From: Euryarchaeota archaeon UBA24
GTDB lineage: Archaea; Halobacteriota; Halobacteria; Halobacteriales; Hikarchaeaceae
Assembly (NCBI GenBank): GCA_002503845.1
Contig: DASO01000014.1
Coordinates: 1 to 54,384, forward strand
Length of the DNA: 54,384 nucleotides
Direction of reading: 5' to 3'
The notes below the pieces were generated by a model. That model was given only the letters and a program-made list of their open reading frames with translations, ran no database searches and had not been told where the DNA came from. Below, one piece after another: positions 26,606 to 35,527 of the stretch; within the stretch, counting starts at the first letter, position 1; each line of letters begins with the position of its first letter. The position numbers were made by a program, and so were the translations under genes.

Positions 26606-27898
26606 TTACAAATCTCTGAGTTGATCCATACTACTGCTACTCCAACGAATGAAATTGTAATTTACATCTATGCGGGTGTTGTAATGAGCGGCTAGTATTT
26701 TTCCAAGGGTTACTTTTTGGGAATTCGACATCCGAGCTAGATGGTCGGCTTTGTTGATTACGCGAGGAGGGCCATTGTAAATTGCCATTTCTTTCAATAT
26801 GAAATTTTCAATTTTTTGACGGATGAGGGGGTTCTGAGAAAATGCATAAGGAGATTCTACACGAAAAACAACACCTGATCGGGGATCGTAGATCATAAAA
26901 AATGTTAAATCGTAAAGAGGGTTTTTATGATCCAGGATTCCAATAAATGGATCGAGAAGAAACTCCTCAAATTTTGATGCAATCCTACCTTTCGAAATGA
27001 ACCAATTTGTATAGACTAAAGTGGAATCGTGCGTCGTCACCCCTCTTTGTGTTTTGGAGGTGGAATGGGCACTCAATATTTGTTTGAAGAATGAAGAATC
27101 ATGTCCCCAGACAAATGAATTCGTTTCGTTTTGTAGGGAGTCAAATGCAGACTTTATCGCAGATCCACGAGGATTTTTTACAAATCCGATTAAAGGGGGA
27201 GTTTGTTGGCCATTGGCAGCGGTGGGTTTGACGAAGGAATTAATGAGGTCTATATATGTTTTTAATGCACGTCTGGAAGGACCATTTTCCAATAGTAATT
27301 TTTTTAAATTGGGTTTTCCACTGTACCAAGCCAATAGACCTACCGGAAAAATTGGACCGTCTAAAATTAGTATATCTTTTACGGAATCGGCCCACTTGAG
27401 TGCATGGCCCCCTTCAGATAAATACAAAGCGGTATCATGTAGCGCGGTTTCGTCTGGAAGGTTGGGAATCGTAGTCATGGAAAAACTTTCAAGAGTTTCA
27501 GATTGATCGGGTGCCAAGGGGTGGGGAGCGTTGTAGCACATTGTTATTGTGTCTGAATCATGAAGATTTTTATCAGTGGGGTTCACAGCCATGACTGCAC
27601 GAGAATACGCCAATGACATTCCATTTGTGAAAGGCACATAAAGCGTTCCAGAGTCTACCGCATTTTGCGTGGGGAAGGGTGATTCAGTGGATGGTGCGTT
27701 CCTAATGGAAAACTCTTTTATGTAAAGATCAGAATCAATGGGTTCGATTATGGTTGTTCCATTTTGGTCTTGAAGGGGATTTAGACGGTTCCAGATAGAA
27801 GAAGCGGATTCGTCAGTGCTGTCAGAATAATACTCCATAGAAGGTAGAGAATTAAGGAAAGTTTTTAATCGGGACGGGAGGTCTGGAGGAAGTGTCAC
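26606..27898 (-). CDS. nurA: NurA-domain nuclease, haloarchaeal type
   Basis: NurA is a 5'-to-3' nuclease partner of HerA. The 430-aa protein carries a NurA-like core with acidic residues (LILDGPIFPVG, about residues 178-188) and a later IGFVKNPRG segment, and ends in a C-terminal region with SNSQKVTLGKILA. I start it at GTG 27898 (giving MTLPPDLPSRL), not at the far upstream in-frame codon at 28063. Relatives start with a similar MTL stretch, a TATA box lies 24-32 bases upstream, and the longer version would run into the divergent gpmI gene. It is the first gene of nurA-herA. Confidence 0.82.
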   Translation of the reverse strand: MTLPPDLPSRLKTFLNSLPSMEYYSDSTDESASSIWNRLNPLQDQNGTTIIEPIDSDLYIKEFSIRNAPSTESPFPTQNAVDSGTLYVPFTNGMSLAYSRAVMAVNPTDKNLHDSDTITMCYNAPHPLAPDQSETLESFSMTTIPNLPDETALHDTALYLSEGGHALKWADSVKDILILDGPIFPVGLLAWYSGKPNLKKLLLENGPSRRALKTYIDLINSFVKPTAANGQQTPPLIGFVKNPRGSAIKSAFDSLQNETNSFVWGHDSSFFKQILSAHSTSKTQRGVTTHDSTLVYTNWFISKGRIASKFEEFLLDPFIGILDHKNPLYDLTFFMIYDPRSGVVFRVESPYAFSQNPLIRQKIENFILKEMAIYNGPPRVINKADHLARMSNSQKVTLGKILAAHYNTRIDVNYNFIRWSSSSMDQLRDL

Positions 27899-27921
27899 GT
27901 GTAGATAGATAATACTTCGAT

Positions 27922-27930
27922 GATTAAAAC
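27922..27930 (-). promoter_or_regulatory. TATA box of nurA-herA
   Basis: On the minus strand GTTTTAATC lies 24-32 bases before the GTG at 27898, the spacing of a leaderless start. Confidence 0.45.
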
Positions 27931-27938
27931 ATGATAGC

Positions 27939-27947
27939 AATTTATAG
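27939..27947 (+). promoter_or_regulatory. TATA box of gpmI
   Basis: AATTTATAG predicts transcription starting near 27968, downstream of the GTG at 27960. This rules out that codon and supports the ATG at 27978 or 27984. Confidence 0.5.
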
Positions 27948-27977
27948 CGATGAATAGTTGTGCATCCAGGATTTGTT

Positions 27978-29495
27978 ATGTATATGGACGTTGCTTTAAT
28001 TATCCTAGATGGGTGGGGAATTTCAGAGACCCAAGAAGGAAATGCAATTAGAGCCGCAAACACCCCTATATTTGATCGTCTCTGTTCGGATGAGAAGTAT
28101 GGAACGCTAGAAACGGGTGGAGAATCCGTTGGCCTTCCAGAAGGAGGGGTGGGAAATTCGAAAGTTGGTCACTTGACAATAGGTGCAGGGAGAATTATAG
28201 AACAAGAACATACACAGATTAATAGAGCGATTAAAGATGGGTCTTTTTTTCAAAATGATGTGTTAAAATCAGGATTTGAAAAAATAAAATCCACAGAAAA
28301 TCGGGCCCACATAATAGGGTTATTAAGTGACGCAGGGGTTCACTCGGATGACACACACATTCATGCAATGATAGAGATGGCATCGGATAGCGGAGTAGAG
28401 GTGGTAACTCATGTGATTACAGATGGAAGAGATACACCGCCGAAGAGTTCAAAGGGATACATATCTAGACTCGAAAAAGTAGTTGGAAAAAAAGGAACTG
28501 GAAGAATTGCCACAGTTACGGGGAGATACTATGCAATGGACAGGGATGGGAATATAGAAAGGACCCTACAAGCTCACGATGCGATTATGAGAGGGGAATC
28601 GAATTACATGGTTAAATCAGGATTGGTTGCTATTGAAGATGCATATACACGTGGAGAAACTGATGAATTTATCAAACCTACAGTGATAAATGGTGGTGAT
28701 TTTTTCAATAGAGGAGATATTATTCTGATGGCAAACTTCCGTGCAGATCGCATGCGGCAAATGTCTCTAATGTGTGAAGAAACCATAGGTAAATATTTTT
28801 CAGAAAAGAATTCTTCGGAAAGAATTCTGACCATGTCAAATTATGATGAAAGTTATAAATTCCCAGTTGTGTTCCCCACCGAGGGGCCCAAGAATACCAT
28901 AGGGGAAATATTATCAAAAGGTGGTCTTACCCAATTGAGAATTGCAGAAACTGAAAAATATGCTCATGTTACTTATTTTTTGAATGGAGGGAGAGAGAAA
29001 GTGTGGGAAGGTGAAATTAGAAAAATGATTCCGAGTCCAAAGGTCCCCACTTATGATCAACAGCCAGAAATGAACGCAGGGAAAGTAACAGAAGCTGCGA
29101 TAAAAATTATTGAAGAAAAAAATCCCAATGTCTTGATTCTTAACTATGCAAATCCGGATATGGTGGGCCACACAGGTGTATTTGATGCGACTGTGAAATC
29201 TGTAGAAATAGTTGACCAAGAATTGGGTAAATTAATAGAATTTCTTAGGGGAAAGAAGGCAAAAATCATAGTAATTGCAGATCATGGAAATGCGGAAGAA
29301 ATGGGAACCAAGAAAGATCCCCGTACGAGTCATACGTTTAATCCTGCGCCGATCATTTGTATAGGATTAGAAGGAAACCTAGCACAAAAAAAGATTAGAA
29401 AGGGAGGAGGTTTATCGGACATATCTCCGACAATATTAGATCTACTAGGGATAGAAAAGCCACCGGAGATGACAGGGGAATCATTATTACGATAG
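27978..29495 (+). CDS. gpmI: 2,3-bisphosphoglycerate-independent phosphoglycerate mutase
   Basis: GpmI interconverts 3- and 2-phosphoglycerate with two manganese ions. The alkaline-phosphatase-superfamily motifs are intact: the N-terminal Asp in LIILDGWG, the phosphoserine at residue 61 (GVGNSKVGH), the HGDTPPK-like ITDGRDTPP and the C-terminal VIADHGNAEEM. At about 505 aa it is the full-length bacterial/haloarchaeal form, not the shorter archaeal ApgM. The start at 27978 is set by the TATA box; ATG 27984 is nearly as good. It is divergent from nurA and is followed by the nif3-like gene after 22 bases. Confidence 0.95.
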   Translation: MYMDVALIILDGWGISETQEGNAIRAANTPIFDRLCSDEKYGTLETGGESVGLPEGGVGNSKVGHLTIGAGRIIEQEHTQINRAIKDGSFFQNDVLKSGFEKIKSTENRAHIIGLLSDAGVHSDDTHIHAMIEMASDSGVEVVTHVITDGRDTPPKSSKGYISRLEKVVGKKGTGRIATVTGRYYAMDRDGNIERTLQAHDAIMRGESNYMVKSGLVAIEDAYTRGETDEFIKPTVINGGDFFNRGDIILMANFRADRMRQMSLMCEETIGKYFSEKNSSERILTMSNYDESYKFPVVFPTEGPKNTIGEILSKGGLTQLRIAETEKYAHVTYFLNGGREKVWEGEIRKMIPSPKVPTYDQQPEMNAGKVTEAAIKIIEEKNPNVLILNYANPDMVGHTGVFDATVKSVEIVDQELGKLIEFLRGKKAKIIVIADHGNAEEMGTKKDPRTSHTFNPAPIICIGLEGNLAQKKIRKGGGLSDISPTILDLLGIEKPPEMTGESLLR

Positions 29496-29517
29496 GAAGG
29501 GACTTTAGAATCATAAA

Positions 29518-30285
29518 ATGAAAACAAAAGAGCTCGTAGATCGTCTTGATGAACTTCTAGGTACGGGAAGATTTGAAGAAATTGATTCTAGTGCAAATGG
29601 CCTTCAGATTGGGACGGGGGAGGGAACAGTGAGTCATGTTGTTTTTGCAGAAGATGCATCTATGGAGACTATAGAAGATGCTGCAAGTATCGGGGCAGAT
29701 ATGATGGTAGTGCATCATGGCATTACATGGGGAGACATCGATAGAATTACAGGGATAAATTACAATCGAATACAAGCTCTTATTGGATCGGGAATATCGT
29801 TGTATGTTTCCCATTTGCCATTAGATGCACATCAAGAACTTGGAAATGCTGCAGGTTTGGCTAAAATATTAGAATTAGAAGAAAGAGAGCCATTTGGAAG
29901 ATTGGGTACTGAATTCATTGGAATTATGGGAAAGGTGAAGAATCCATGTACTCCAGAGAGATTGAGATCATTTTTGGCAGGGGAATTGGATACAGGAGAT
30001 GGGGGTGTAAAATTATTGAATTTTGGAGTAGAAGAGATCACGAAAATTGGAATTGTTACAGGGGCAGGTGGGGATTGGTTAGGAGAGGCTGTTGAAAAAG
30101 AACTGGATGTATTCATTACAGGAGAGGGAAAGGCCCGAATATACCATGAAGCAAAAGAATTGGGCATGAATGTGGTGTTGGCGGGACATTATGCAACAGA
30201 AACATTCGGTGTTTTTTCACTCGAGAAGATTGTTTCAGAGTGGGGAATAAAAACTACGTGCATCTCCTATCCTACAGGGTTATAA
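29518..30285 (+). CDS. Nif3-like dinuclear metal centre protein
   Basis: The 255-aa protein belongs to the Nif3/YbgI family. The metal-binding motifs are visible: VVHHGITWG (His pair near residues 65-66), SHLPLDAHQELGNAA (Asp) and the C-terminal GHYATETFG (His, Glu). YbgI-like proteins form hexameric rings with two metals per site; proposed GTP cyclohydrolase-like activity is not generally established. It sits 4 bases before deoxyhypusine synthase and probably shares its mRNA, after gpmI. Confidence 0.9.
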   Translation: MKTKELVDRLDELLGTGRFEEIDSSANGLQIGTGEGTVSHVVFAEDASMETIEDAASIGADMMVVHHGITWGDIDRITGINYNRIQALIGSGISLYVSHLPLDAHQELGNAAGLAKILELEEREPFGRLGTEFIGIMGKVKNPCTPERLRSFLAGELDTGDGGVKLLNFGVEEITKIGIVTGAGGDWLGEAVEKELDVFITGEGKARIYHEAKELGMNVVLAGHYATETFGVFSLEKIVSEWGIKTTCISYPTGL

Positions 30286-30289
30286 TACC

Positions 30290-31282
30290 ATGAGGAAAGA
30301 ATTTCGACATGATCCAATAAACCACATTGATGTGAAAAACAAAATGACCGTTTCCGAATTGATGGAAGAATATTCAAATGCAGGTTTTGCTGCAAGCGCC
30401 CTATCTGAAGCTGTAAATATATATACGGAAATGATAGGAGGAAAGGATGTTACAAATTTTTTGAGTATAGCGGGGGCGATGGTACCAGCAGGTATGAGGA
30501 AAATAGTGACAGGATTAATACAAGATGGGCATGTGGACGTGTTAGTTACAACCGGGGCTACACTGACCCACGATGCAATAGAAGCAATGGGCCACAGTCA
30601 TCATCACGGGTCGACAATCCAGAGGCGATGGGGGAATGAAGACAAGGTTAGAGAACATGATGAAAAATTGAGGGATGAAGGAGTAGATAGAATATATGAT
30701 GTATATTTGCCACAAGAAGGATTTTCCATATTGGAAAATCACCTTAGATCCAATGTATTTCCTAACCTAGACAGGCAAGTTTCAATTAGAGAATTTACGG
30801 CAGAATTGGGACGTGCTAATTCAGAGGAAGCCAGGAATGATAACGGAGGCATAGCGGCGATGGCTTATGAGTGTGGAATTCCAATATACTGTCCAGGGAT
30901 ACAAGATTCGATGCTAGGATTGCAGGCGTGGATGTATTCCCAAATTTCATCGTTTTCATTAGATGCAATTGCAGATATGACTGAAATCAATGATATAGCA
31001 CATGATGCCAAGAGAAGGGGAGCGATGATAGTAGGAGGAGGATTGCCAAAAAACTATATTTTACAGGCGATGTTACTAACGCCGCGGGCATATGATTATG
31101 CCGTGCAACTAACAGGGGATTCTGAACATTTGGGAGGTCTTTCGGGGGCTTCGTTGGATGAAGCTAGATCGTGGGGGAAACTTGAGAAAAATGCAAAAAA
31201 CATTACAGTTTATGCAGATGCTACAATTACGTTTCCGTTGGTTGTTGCTGCAGCTCGTGAGAGGATAAATGGATCCAAATGA
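30290..31282 (+). CDS. dys: Deoxyhypusine synthase
   Basis: Deoxyhypusine synthase transfers an aminobutyl group, or in some archaea an agmatine-derived group, from polyamine to the eIF5A lysine using NAD. The 330-aa protein has the NAD-binding region VLVTTGATLTHDAIEAMGH, the segment GGGLPKNYILQ and the catalytic lysine at residue 297 in RSWGKL, followed by TVYADATITFPLVVA. Substrate protein and agmatinase are encoded 25 kb away at 3928-5120. Nothing in the sequence shows whether the substrate is spermidine or agmatine. Confidence 0.94.
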   Translation: MRKEFRHDPINHIDVKNKMTVSELMEEYSNAGFAASALSEAVNIYTEMIGGKDVTNFLSIAGAMVPAGMRKIVTGLIQDGHVDVLVTTGATLTHDAIEAMGHSHHHGSTIQRRWGNEDKVREHDEKLRDEGVDRIYDVYLPQEGFSILENHLRSNVFPNLDRQVSIREFTAELGRANSEEARNDNGGIAAMAYECGIPIYCPGIQDSMLGLQAWMYSQISSFSLDAIADMTEINDIAHDAKRRGAMIVGGGLPKNYILQAMLLTPRAYDYAVQLTGDSEHLGGLSGASLDEARSWGKLEKNAKNITVYADATITFPLVVAAARERINGSK

Positions 31283-31303
31283 GAAAATAGAATAAAAGGG
31301 GAA

Positions 31304-32530
31304 TTACTCACCTAGGAGTGCCTGCGCAAGCCGGGGGATGAACATTCCAACATCGGTGACTACACCTACAGCGTGGGATGAACCACGATCTAGAAGTTGA
31401 GTGACTGTTGCAGGATTTATATCAACACAAACGGTCGGGGTGGTAGAAGGAAGGCAATTTCCAACAGCCACAGAATGTAATAGAGTGGAAAGCATGAGTA
31501 CTAAATCGGCTTTTTGCGTTTGCTCTCTGATTGCATTTTGTGCTTTAATTGTGTCAGTGATAGTATCAGGAAGTGGACCATCGTCTCGGATTGATCCGGC
31601 GAGAACATAGGGAATATTATTAGTTATGCACTCGTACATGACCCCTCCGGTGATTATTTTTTGTTCAACTGCATCTTTGATAGAACCAGCACGGACTATC
31701 TCAGAAATCGTGTAGATGTGATGCTTGTGTCCTTTCCGCGGATGTGCAAGTGTGGTTATATTCATACCAAGAGAAGTGCCATAGAGATTTCTTTCGATAT
31801 CATGGACCGCAAACCCATTCCCGGCAGAAATCATATCGACATAGCCCTTTTGTACTAATCGTGACAAGTCATCTCCCGCTCCGGAGTGTATTACTGCAGG
31901 TCCAGGGACCACGAGTATTTTTCCATTTTGTTTTTTCGTGGCTTTGATAGTTTCTGCTATTTTCTTGATCAATGATTCGGATGGGCGTTCGGAGGAGACT
32001 CCACCTTGCATAAATCCAAATGGGCCGCTGGAAGAGTCTCGAGGTCGAGAAGGGGGTTTTACTCGAATTCCGGCCTCTCCGGTAACTATCAAATCGTTTT
32101 CATCAACAGAGGTGAGTACTTTAGTTGAGGCTGTTTTTGTAGTAGGATCCACAACGATTGCAGTGTCCATTTCTATGTTTTCTACAGAGATCCATTCACC
32201 TTCGTAGAGTATATCAGTGGGGTGGTGGGTCGTGCTATAAAACCCACGAGGGACAACTTTTGAAGAGGGAGAAGGCTCTAGGGTGGCGTCAATGGGCTCG
32301 GCTATGGTAGCTCCATTTTGATGGAGTTCATGTAAAATTGGCAATAAAAGTCCTTCAGACTCTGCAGAGACGGTCATGCGGCAATAAGTAGTCTCATTTT
32401 TATGCGTTCCGACATCGAATTGTTCAACGTGAAAAGTCCCGCCCATATCCATGATGATTCCAAATGCACGTTGCATGATGCCAGAATCGATGATATGACC
32501 TTCGAGTTCGACAGTTGTTTCAATAGTCAT
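31304..32530 (-). CDS. TIGR00300-family protein (LOR/SDH bifunctional-enzyme-like; possible ornithine cyclodeaminase)
   Basis: The 408-aa protein matches the TIGR00300 family, which is related to the C-terminal part of cyanobacterial arginine-metabolism enzymes (ArgZ/AgrE) and to the conserved domain of plant LOR/SDH. The N-terminal half carries an ACT-like region (ELEGHIIDSGIMQRAFG). The second half is Rossmann-like with GKILVVPGPAVIHSGAGDDL and a glycine-rich segment near VPYVLAGSIRDDGPLP. Members in archaea have been proposed, and in at least one case shown, to act as ornithine cyclodeaminase making proline. It is convergent with dys. Confidence 0.82.
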   Translation of the reverse strand: MTIETTVELEGHIIDSGIMQRAFGIIMDMGGTFHVEQFDVGTHKNETTYCRMTVSAESEGLLLPILHELHQNGATIAEPIDATLEPSPSSKVVPRGFYSTTHHPTDILYEGEWISVENIEMDTAIVVDPTTKTASTKVLTSVDENDLIVTGEAGIRVKPPSRPRDSSSGPFGFMQGGVSSERPSESLIKKIAETIKATKKQNGKILVVPGPAVIHSGAGDDLSRLVQKGYVDMISAGNGFAVHDIERNLYGTSLGMNITTLAHPRKGHKHHIYTISEIVRAGSIKDAVEQKIITGGVMYECITNNIPYVLAGSIRDDGPLPDTITDTIKAQNAIREQTQKADLVLMLSTLLHSVAVGNCLPSTTPTVCVDINPATVTQLLDRGSSHAVGVVTDVGMFIPRLAQALLGE

Positions 32531-32587
32531 TGATTACGAGACGCGGAGGTGGAACATGAATTTTTCTATGGTATCGAGGGGAGAATA

Positions 32588-32965
32588 TTAGGTCAAAATT
32601 TGTTTGATGGCCAAGTATGCTTCTGAAAAGTCTTGTAATGTGATATTGTCCGTTGTTATAAAGACGCCTTGATTATTCTTCAATACACGTAATAGATATC
32701 CGAACTCGAATGCCCGTATAGTATATAGGTAATTTCCTAGCTCAGATCCGCGATAAGCGATTGGTGCACCAGCTAATCCGCGAGATTCTAGATCGGTGAA
32801 ACCCGCCAGGTCGGCGTCTTGGTCTAGATCGGAGCGTAAATAGATCTGAGTATGGCTAGATTCTGTAAAATAAGTTATAGAGCGAAGATTATCGCCAATA
32901 ATTGCTCTGCAGGTTCCGATTAGATCGTCTAGTGGGACTCCTTCGGACGTTGAAGAAATGGGCAT
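32588..32965 (-). CDS. Small conserved haloarchaeal-type protein (possibly DUF7522)
   Basis: With the start at ATG 32965 the protein is 126 aa, soluble and alpha/beta. Its pattern ITYFTESSHTQIYLRSDL followed by YRGSELGNYLYTIRAFEFGYLLRV matches a haloarchaeal family (DUF7522 as I recall) of unknown function, perhaps with an archaeal sensory or heterodimerisation role. The open frame extends up to 33259, but the added 98 residues are Cys/Ser/His-rich, unlike the family, and would overlap the divergent molybdoenzyme gene, so I reject the long form. Confidence 0.75.
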   Translation of the reverse strand: MPISSTSEGVPLDDLIGTCRAIIGDNLRSITYFTESSHTQIYLRSDLDQDADLAGFTDLESRGLAGAPIAYRGSELGNYLYTIRAFEFGYLLRVLKNNQGVFITTDNITLQDFSEAYLAIKQILT

Positions 32966-33200
32966 GAAAGAACGTAAGATTGGCTCGAACTTAGGTTTCT
33001 CGGAGGGTAGAGGAGGAATGCAATGGATTTTCAAAGTAAGAATGCATAGCGTAAAGTGGCCGATGATGGGTATAGATTCGGAGCTCAGTCCCATGCTATG
33101 ACGAACCCTATGAGTACGGAGGCCATATGAAATATTATTTGTCAAAGAGAGGGAGCTAGTCCAGTAACGCTTAACCTGAGAGTGACACAAACTATAGGCA
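32966..33200. other. Longest gene-free stretch (235 bases) between a small conserved gene and the molybdoenzyme gene
   Basis: Divergent flanking genes should both have promoters here. On the plus strand GAAATATTATTT at about 33128-33139 is a candidate TATA box for the molybdoenzyme, predicting a leader of about 35 bases. A GATGATGGG at about 33062 resembles a C box, but no matching D box (CTGA) is suitably placed. I see no tRNA or convincing structured RNA. Confidence 0.3.
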
Positions 33201-35522
33201 ATGACCAAAGTGAAAGTTTCGGGGACAGAAATACCAAGATTTGAAGATGTTCCACTCATAAAGGGGGAAGGGAAATATACAGATGATTTTCAGCCGGATG
33301 GATTGACTTACGCTGCAATTCTTAGAAGTCAACATCCACATGCAAAAATAGTTTCGATCGAGGTAGAAGCGGCAAAAAAAATAGAGGGTGTCATAGCAGT
33401 ATACACCAGTGAGGATTTAGAAATTGCTCAGATTCCAGGGGTGTTTCACATAAAGGGATCATTTGAGGGACAAAGGGACAGTAAATTTCCAATCTTGGCT
33501 CGAGGATTTGTGAGATACACAGGAGAACCTATTGCGATTGTTATTGCAGATGATCGATATGTAGCACACGAAGCGCTTTCTATGGTTGGAGTCAAATATG
33601 CGAGATTAGAGAGTAGTGGTGATATTTGGTCTTCAATTGCAGAAGATGCACCCATAGTCCACATAGGGAAGGGGAAGAACAACATAGCGCTGGATTGGAA
33701 ATATGGAGATAAAAAAAGTACGCGGGCGGCATTTGATGATGCAGATCACATATTTGAATTAGAGATGGTAAATCAAAAACTCCATCCAGATGCTATGGAA
33801 CCTCGAAGTGTAATTGCAGAATATAGTGAGGACACTGGTAGAGTTACGGTGAGAACTTCGACTCAAACGCCGCATGGTATTAGAAAGAATATATCTGTTG
33901 CCCTAGGTTTGTCAGAAGATCGTATTCGGGTGATTGCACCAGATGTAGGAGGAGGTTTTGGTAGTAAAGGGGGTTCACCGTATGTGGAAGATCCATTGGT
34001 AGTGTGGTGTTCCATGCAATTGAAACGTCCAGTTAAATGGACAGGAAGAAGGTCGGAAGTGCATCATTCGGACCACCATGGGAGAGGGTTTTTTGTCAAG
34101 GGGAAAATAGCAGTTGAAAAAAGTGGAAAGATAAAGGGGGTGGAATTTGAAGTTGTTTTTGACATAGGGGCATATCTTGTATGGGGAAAAACGCCCGCGG
34201 CTAATTTTAGACATTTATCATCGGGGGCATATCAGATTCCAGCAATATATGGGAATGTCAAAGGGGTTTTCACCAATACGGCTCCAATTGGCCCGTACAG
34301 AGGTGCGGGGAGACCAGAAGCGATATACGCTGTTGAGAGGGTTGTGGATCATGCTGCGAGAGAGATGGGAATGGATCCTGTGGAATTCCGACGTATGAAT
34401 TTAGTTCCCTCAGAGGCATTTCCCTATGAAACTGCAGTCGGGATGACATATGATAGTGGAAATTATGAACTGGCACTCGACGAGGCTCTAGAAATGCTTG
34501 ATTATGATAAAACCAGAATTTTACAAAAAGAATTAAGGGAGGAGAATAGGTATATTGGAATCGGATTTTCTACTTTTGTGGAAAATACAGGCACAGGTCC
34601 ATCAGTTCCGGAGAGTGGGAAGATTGTATTTGGAACAGATGGGATTGTAAAGGTGTATTGTGGGACCGCAGATCATGGTCAAGGTCACAAAACAGCATTT
34701 CGTCAAATTTTATCTGATAAGTTGGGAGTTCCCATGGAGGTAATAGAAGTATACGAAGGAGATTCAGATGCATTGGGGCACGGGGTGGGGACTTTTGGTA
34801 GTAGGAGTATTGCCGTTGGCGCAAGTGCTCTTGTCAAATGTGCAGAGATGATAATTGATAAAAGTAAACAAATTGCGTCGTGGTATTTTGAGGCCCCTAT
34901 AGAAGATATAGGATTTGAAGATGGTGATTTTTTTGTAGTAGGTTCAAAGGATAAATCAATAGAAATGGAGAAAATAGCTATGATGGCACATAGAGAAGAG
35001 GGCCTCCCAGAAGAGATAGAGAGGGGATTGGAAGCCGAAGCTTTGTATGATCCAGTAAGCAACGCTTACTCGTTTGGGACACATATTGCAGTAGTTGAGG
35101 TTGATGCGGAATCGGGAGAAGTTAAATTGGAACGGTATATTGCAGTTGATGATTGTGGTGTGCAAATTAACCCATTGCTTGTAGAAGGGCAGCTGCATGG
35201 GGGCATTGTGCAAGGGATTGGACAAGCTTTGTATGAAAAAACTGTTTACGACAGTGCAGGGAACTTACTTACAGGGACATTACAAGATTATGCACTTCCA
35301 AGGACATTTCACATACCAGATATAGAACTAGGATCAACAGTTACTCCTTGTCCTCATAATCCATTGGGATCAAAAGGGGCGGGGGAATCGGGGGCCATTG
35401 CTGCCCCTCCTGCCATAGTAAATGCAGTGATTGATGCTCTACAGCCATGGGGTGTAAAATCAATAGACATGCCCATCACAGACGAAGTTGTGTGGCAAGC
35501 GATTAAAGAGAAAAAAATATAG
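33201..35522 (+). CDS. Molybdopterin-binding large subunit, xanthine dehydrogenase / CO dehydrogenase-like family
   Basis: This 773-aa protein is the molybdenum subunit of the xanthine oxidase family: N-terminal VSGTEIPRFEDVPLIKGEGKY, GGGFGSKGG, the active-site loop PYRGAGR (near residues 364-370), GTADHGQGHKT and the C-terminal PLGSKGAGESGA with the catalytic Glu. The loop PYRGAGR is not the AYXCSFR of form I CO dehydrogenase, so CO oxidation is unlikely; it hydroxylates an unknown aldehyde, purine or aromatic. Such enzymes need FAD (medium) and [2Fe-2S] (small) subunits, and neither is next to it. Neighbours are unrelated. MoaB is encoded 12 kb upstream. Confidence 0.88.
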   Translation: MTKVKVSGTEIPRFEDVPLIKGEGKYTDDFQPDGLTYAAILRSQHPHAKIVSIEVEAAKKIEGVIAVYTSEDLEIAQIPGVFHIKGSFEGQRDSKFPILARGFVRYTGEPIAIVIADDRYVAHEALSMVGVKYARLESSGDIWSSIAEDAPIVHIGKGKNNIALDWKYGDKKSTRAAFDDADHIFELEMVNQKLHPDAMEPRSVIAEYSEDTGRVTVRTSTQTPHGIRKNISVALGLSEDRIRVIAPDVGGGFGSKGGSPYVEDPLVVWCSMQLKRPVKWTGRRSEVHHSDHHGRGFFVKGKIAVEKSGKIKGVEFEVVFDIGAYLVWGKTPAANFRHLSSGAYQIPAIYGNVKGVFTNTAPIGPYRGAGRPEAIYAVERVVDHAAREMGMDPVEFRRMNLVPSEAFPYETAVGMTYDSGNYELALDEALEMLDYDKTRILQKELREENRYIGIGFSTFVENTGTGPSVPESGKIVFGTDGIVKVYCGTADHGQGHKTAFRQILSDKLGVPMEVIEVYEGDSDALGHGVGTFGSRSIAVGASALVKCAEMIIDKSKQIASWYFEAPIEDIGFEDGDFFVVGSKDKSIEMEKIAMMAHREEGLPEEIERGLEAEALYDPVSNAYSFGTHIAVVEVDAESGEVKLERYIAVDDCGVQINPLLVEGQLHGGIVQGIGQALYEKTVYDSAGNLLTGTLQDYALPRTFHIPDIELGSTVTPCPHNPLGSKGAGESGAIAAPPAIVNAVIDALQPWGVKSIDMPITDEVVWQAIKEKKI

Positions 35523-35527
35523 AAAGA

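Noticed and set aside
27021..27506. 161-aa plus-strand open frame
   Set aside because: It lies wholly inside nurA on the other strand and has no recognisable family or promoter.
33060..33120. Possible C/D box RNA with GATGATG
   Set aside because: No CTGA at the required spacing and no terminal stem, so the C-box-like sequence is probably chance.
32966..33259. N-terminal 98-residue extension of the small conserved gene on the minus strand
   Set aside because: The added residues are rich in Cys, His and Ser unlike the family, the extension overlaps the divergent molybdoenzyme gene, and the ATG at 32965 gives the family start.
33201..35522. Form I CO dehydrogenase (CoxL)
   Set aside because: The active-site loop reads PYRGAGR, not AYXCSFR, so aerobic CO oxidation cannot be claimed.
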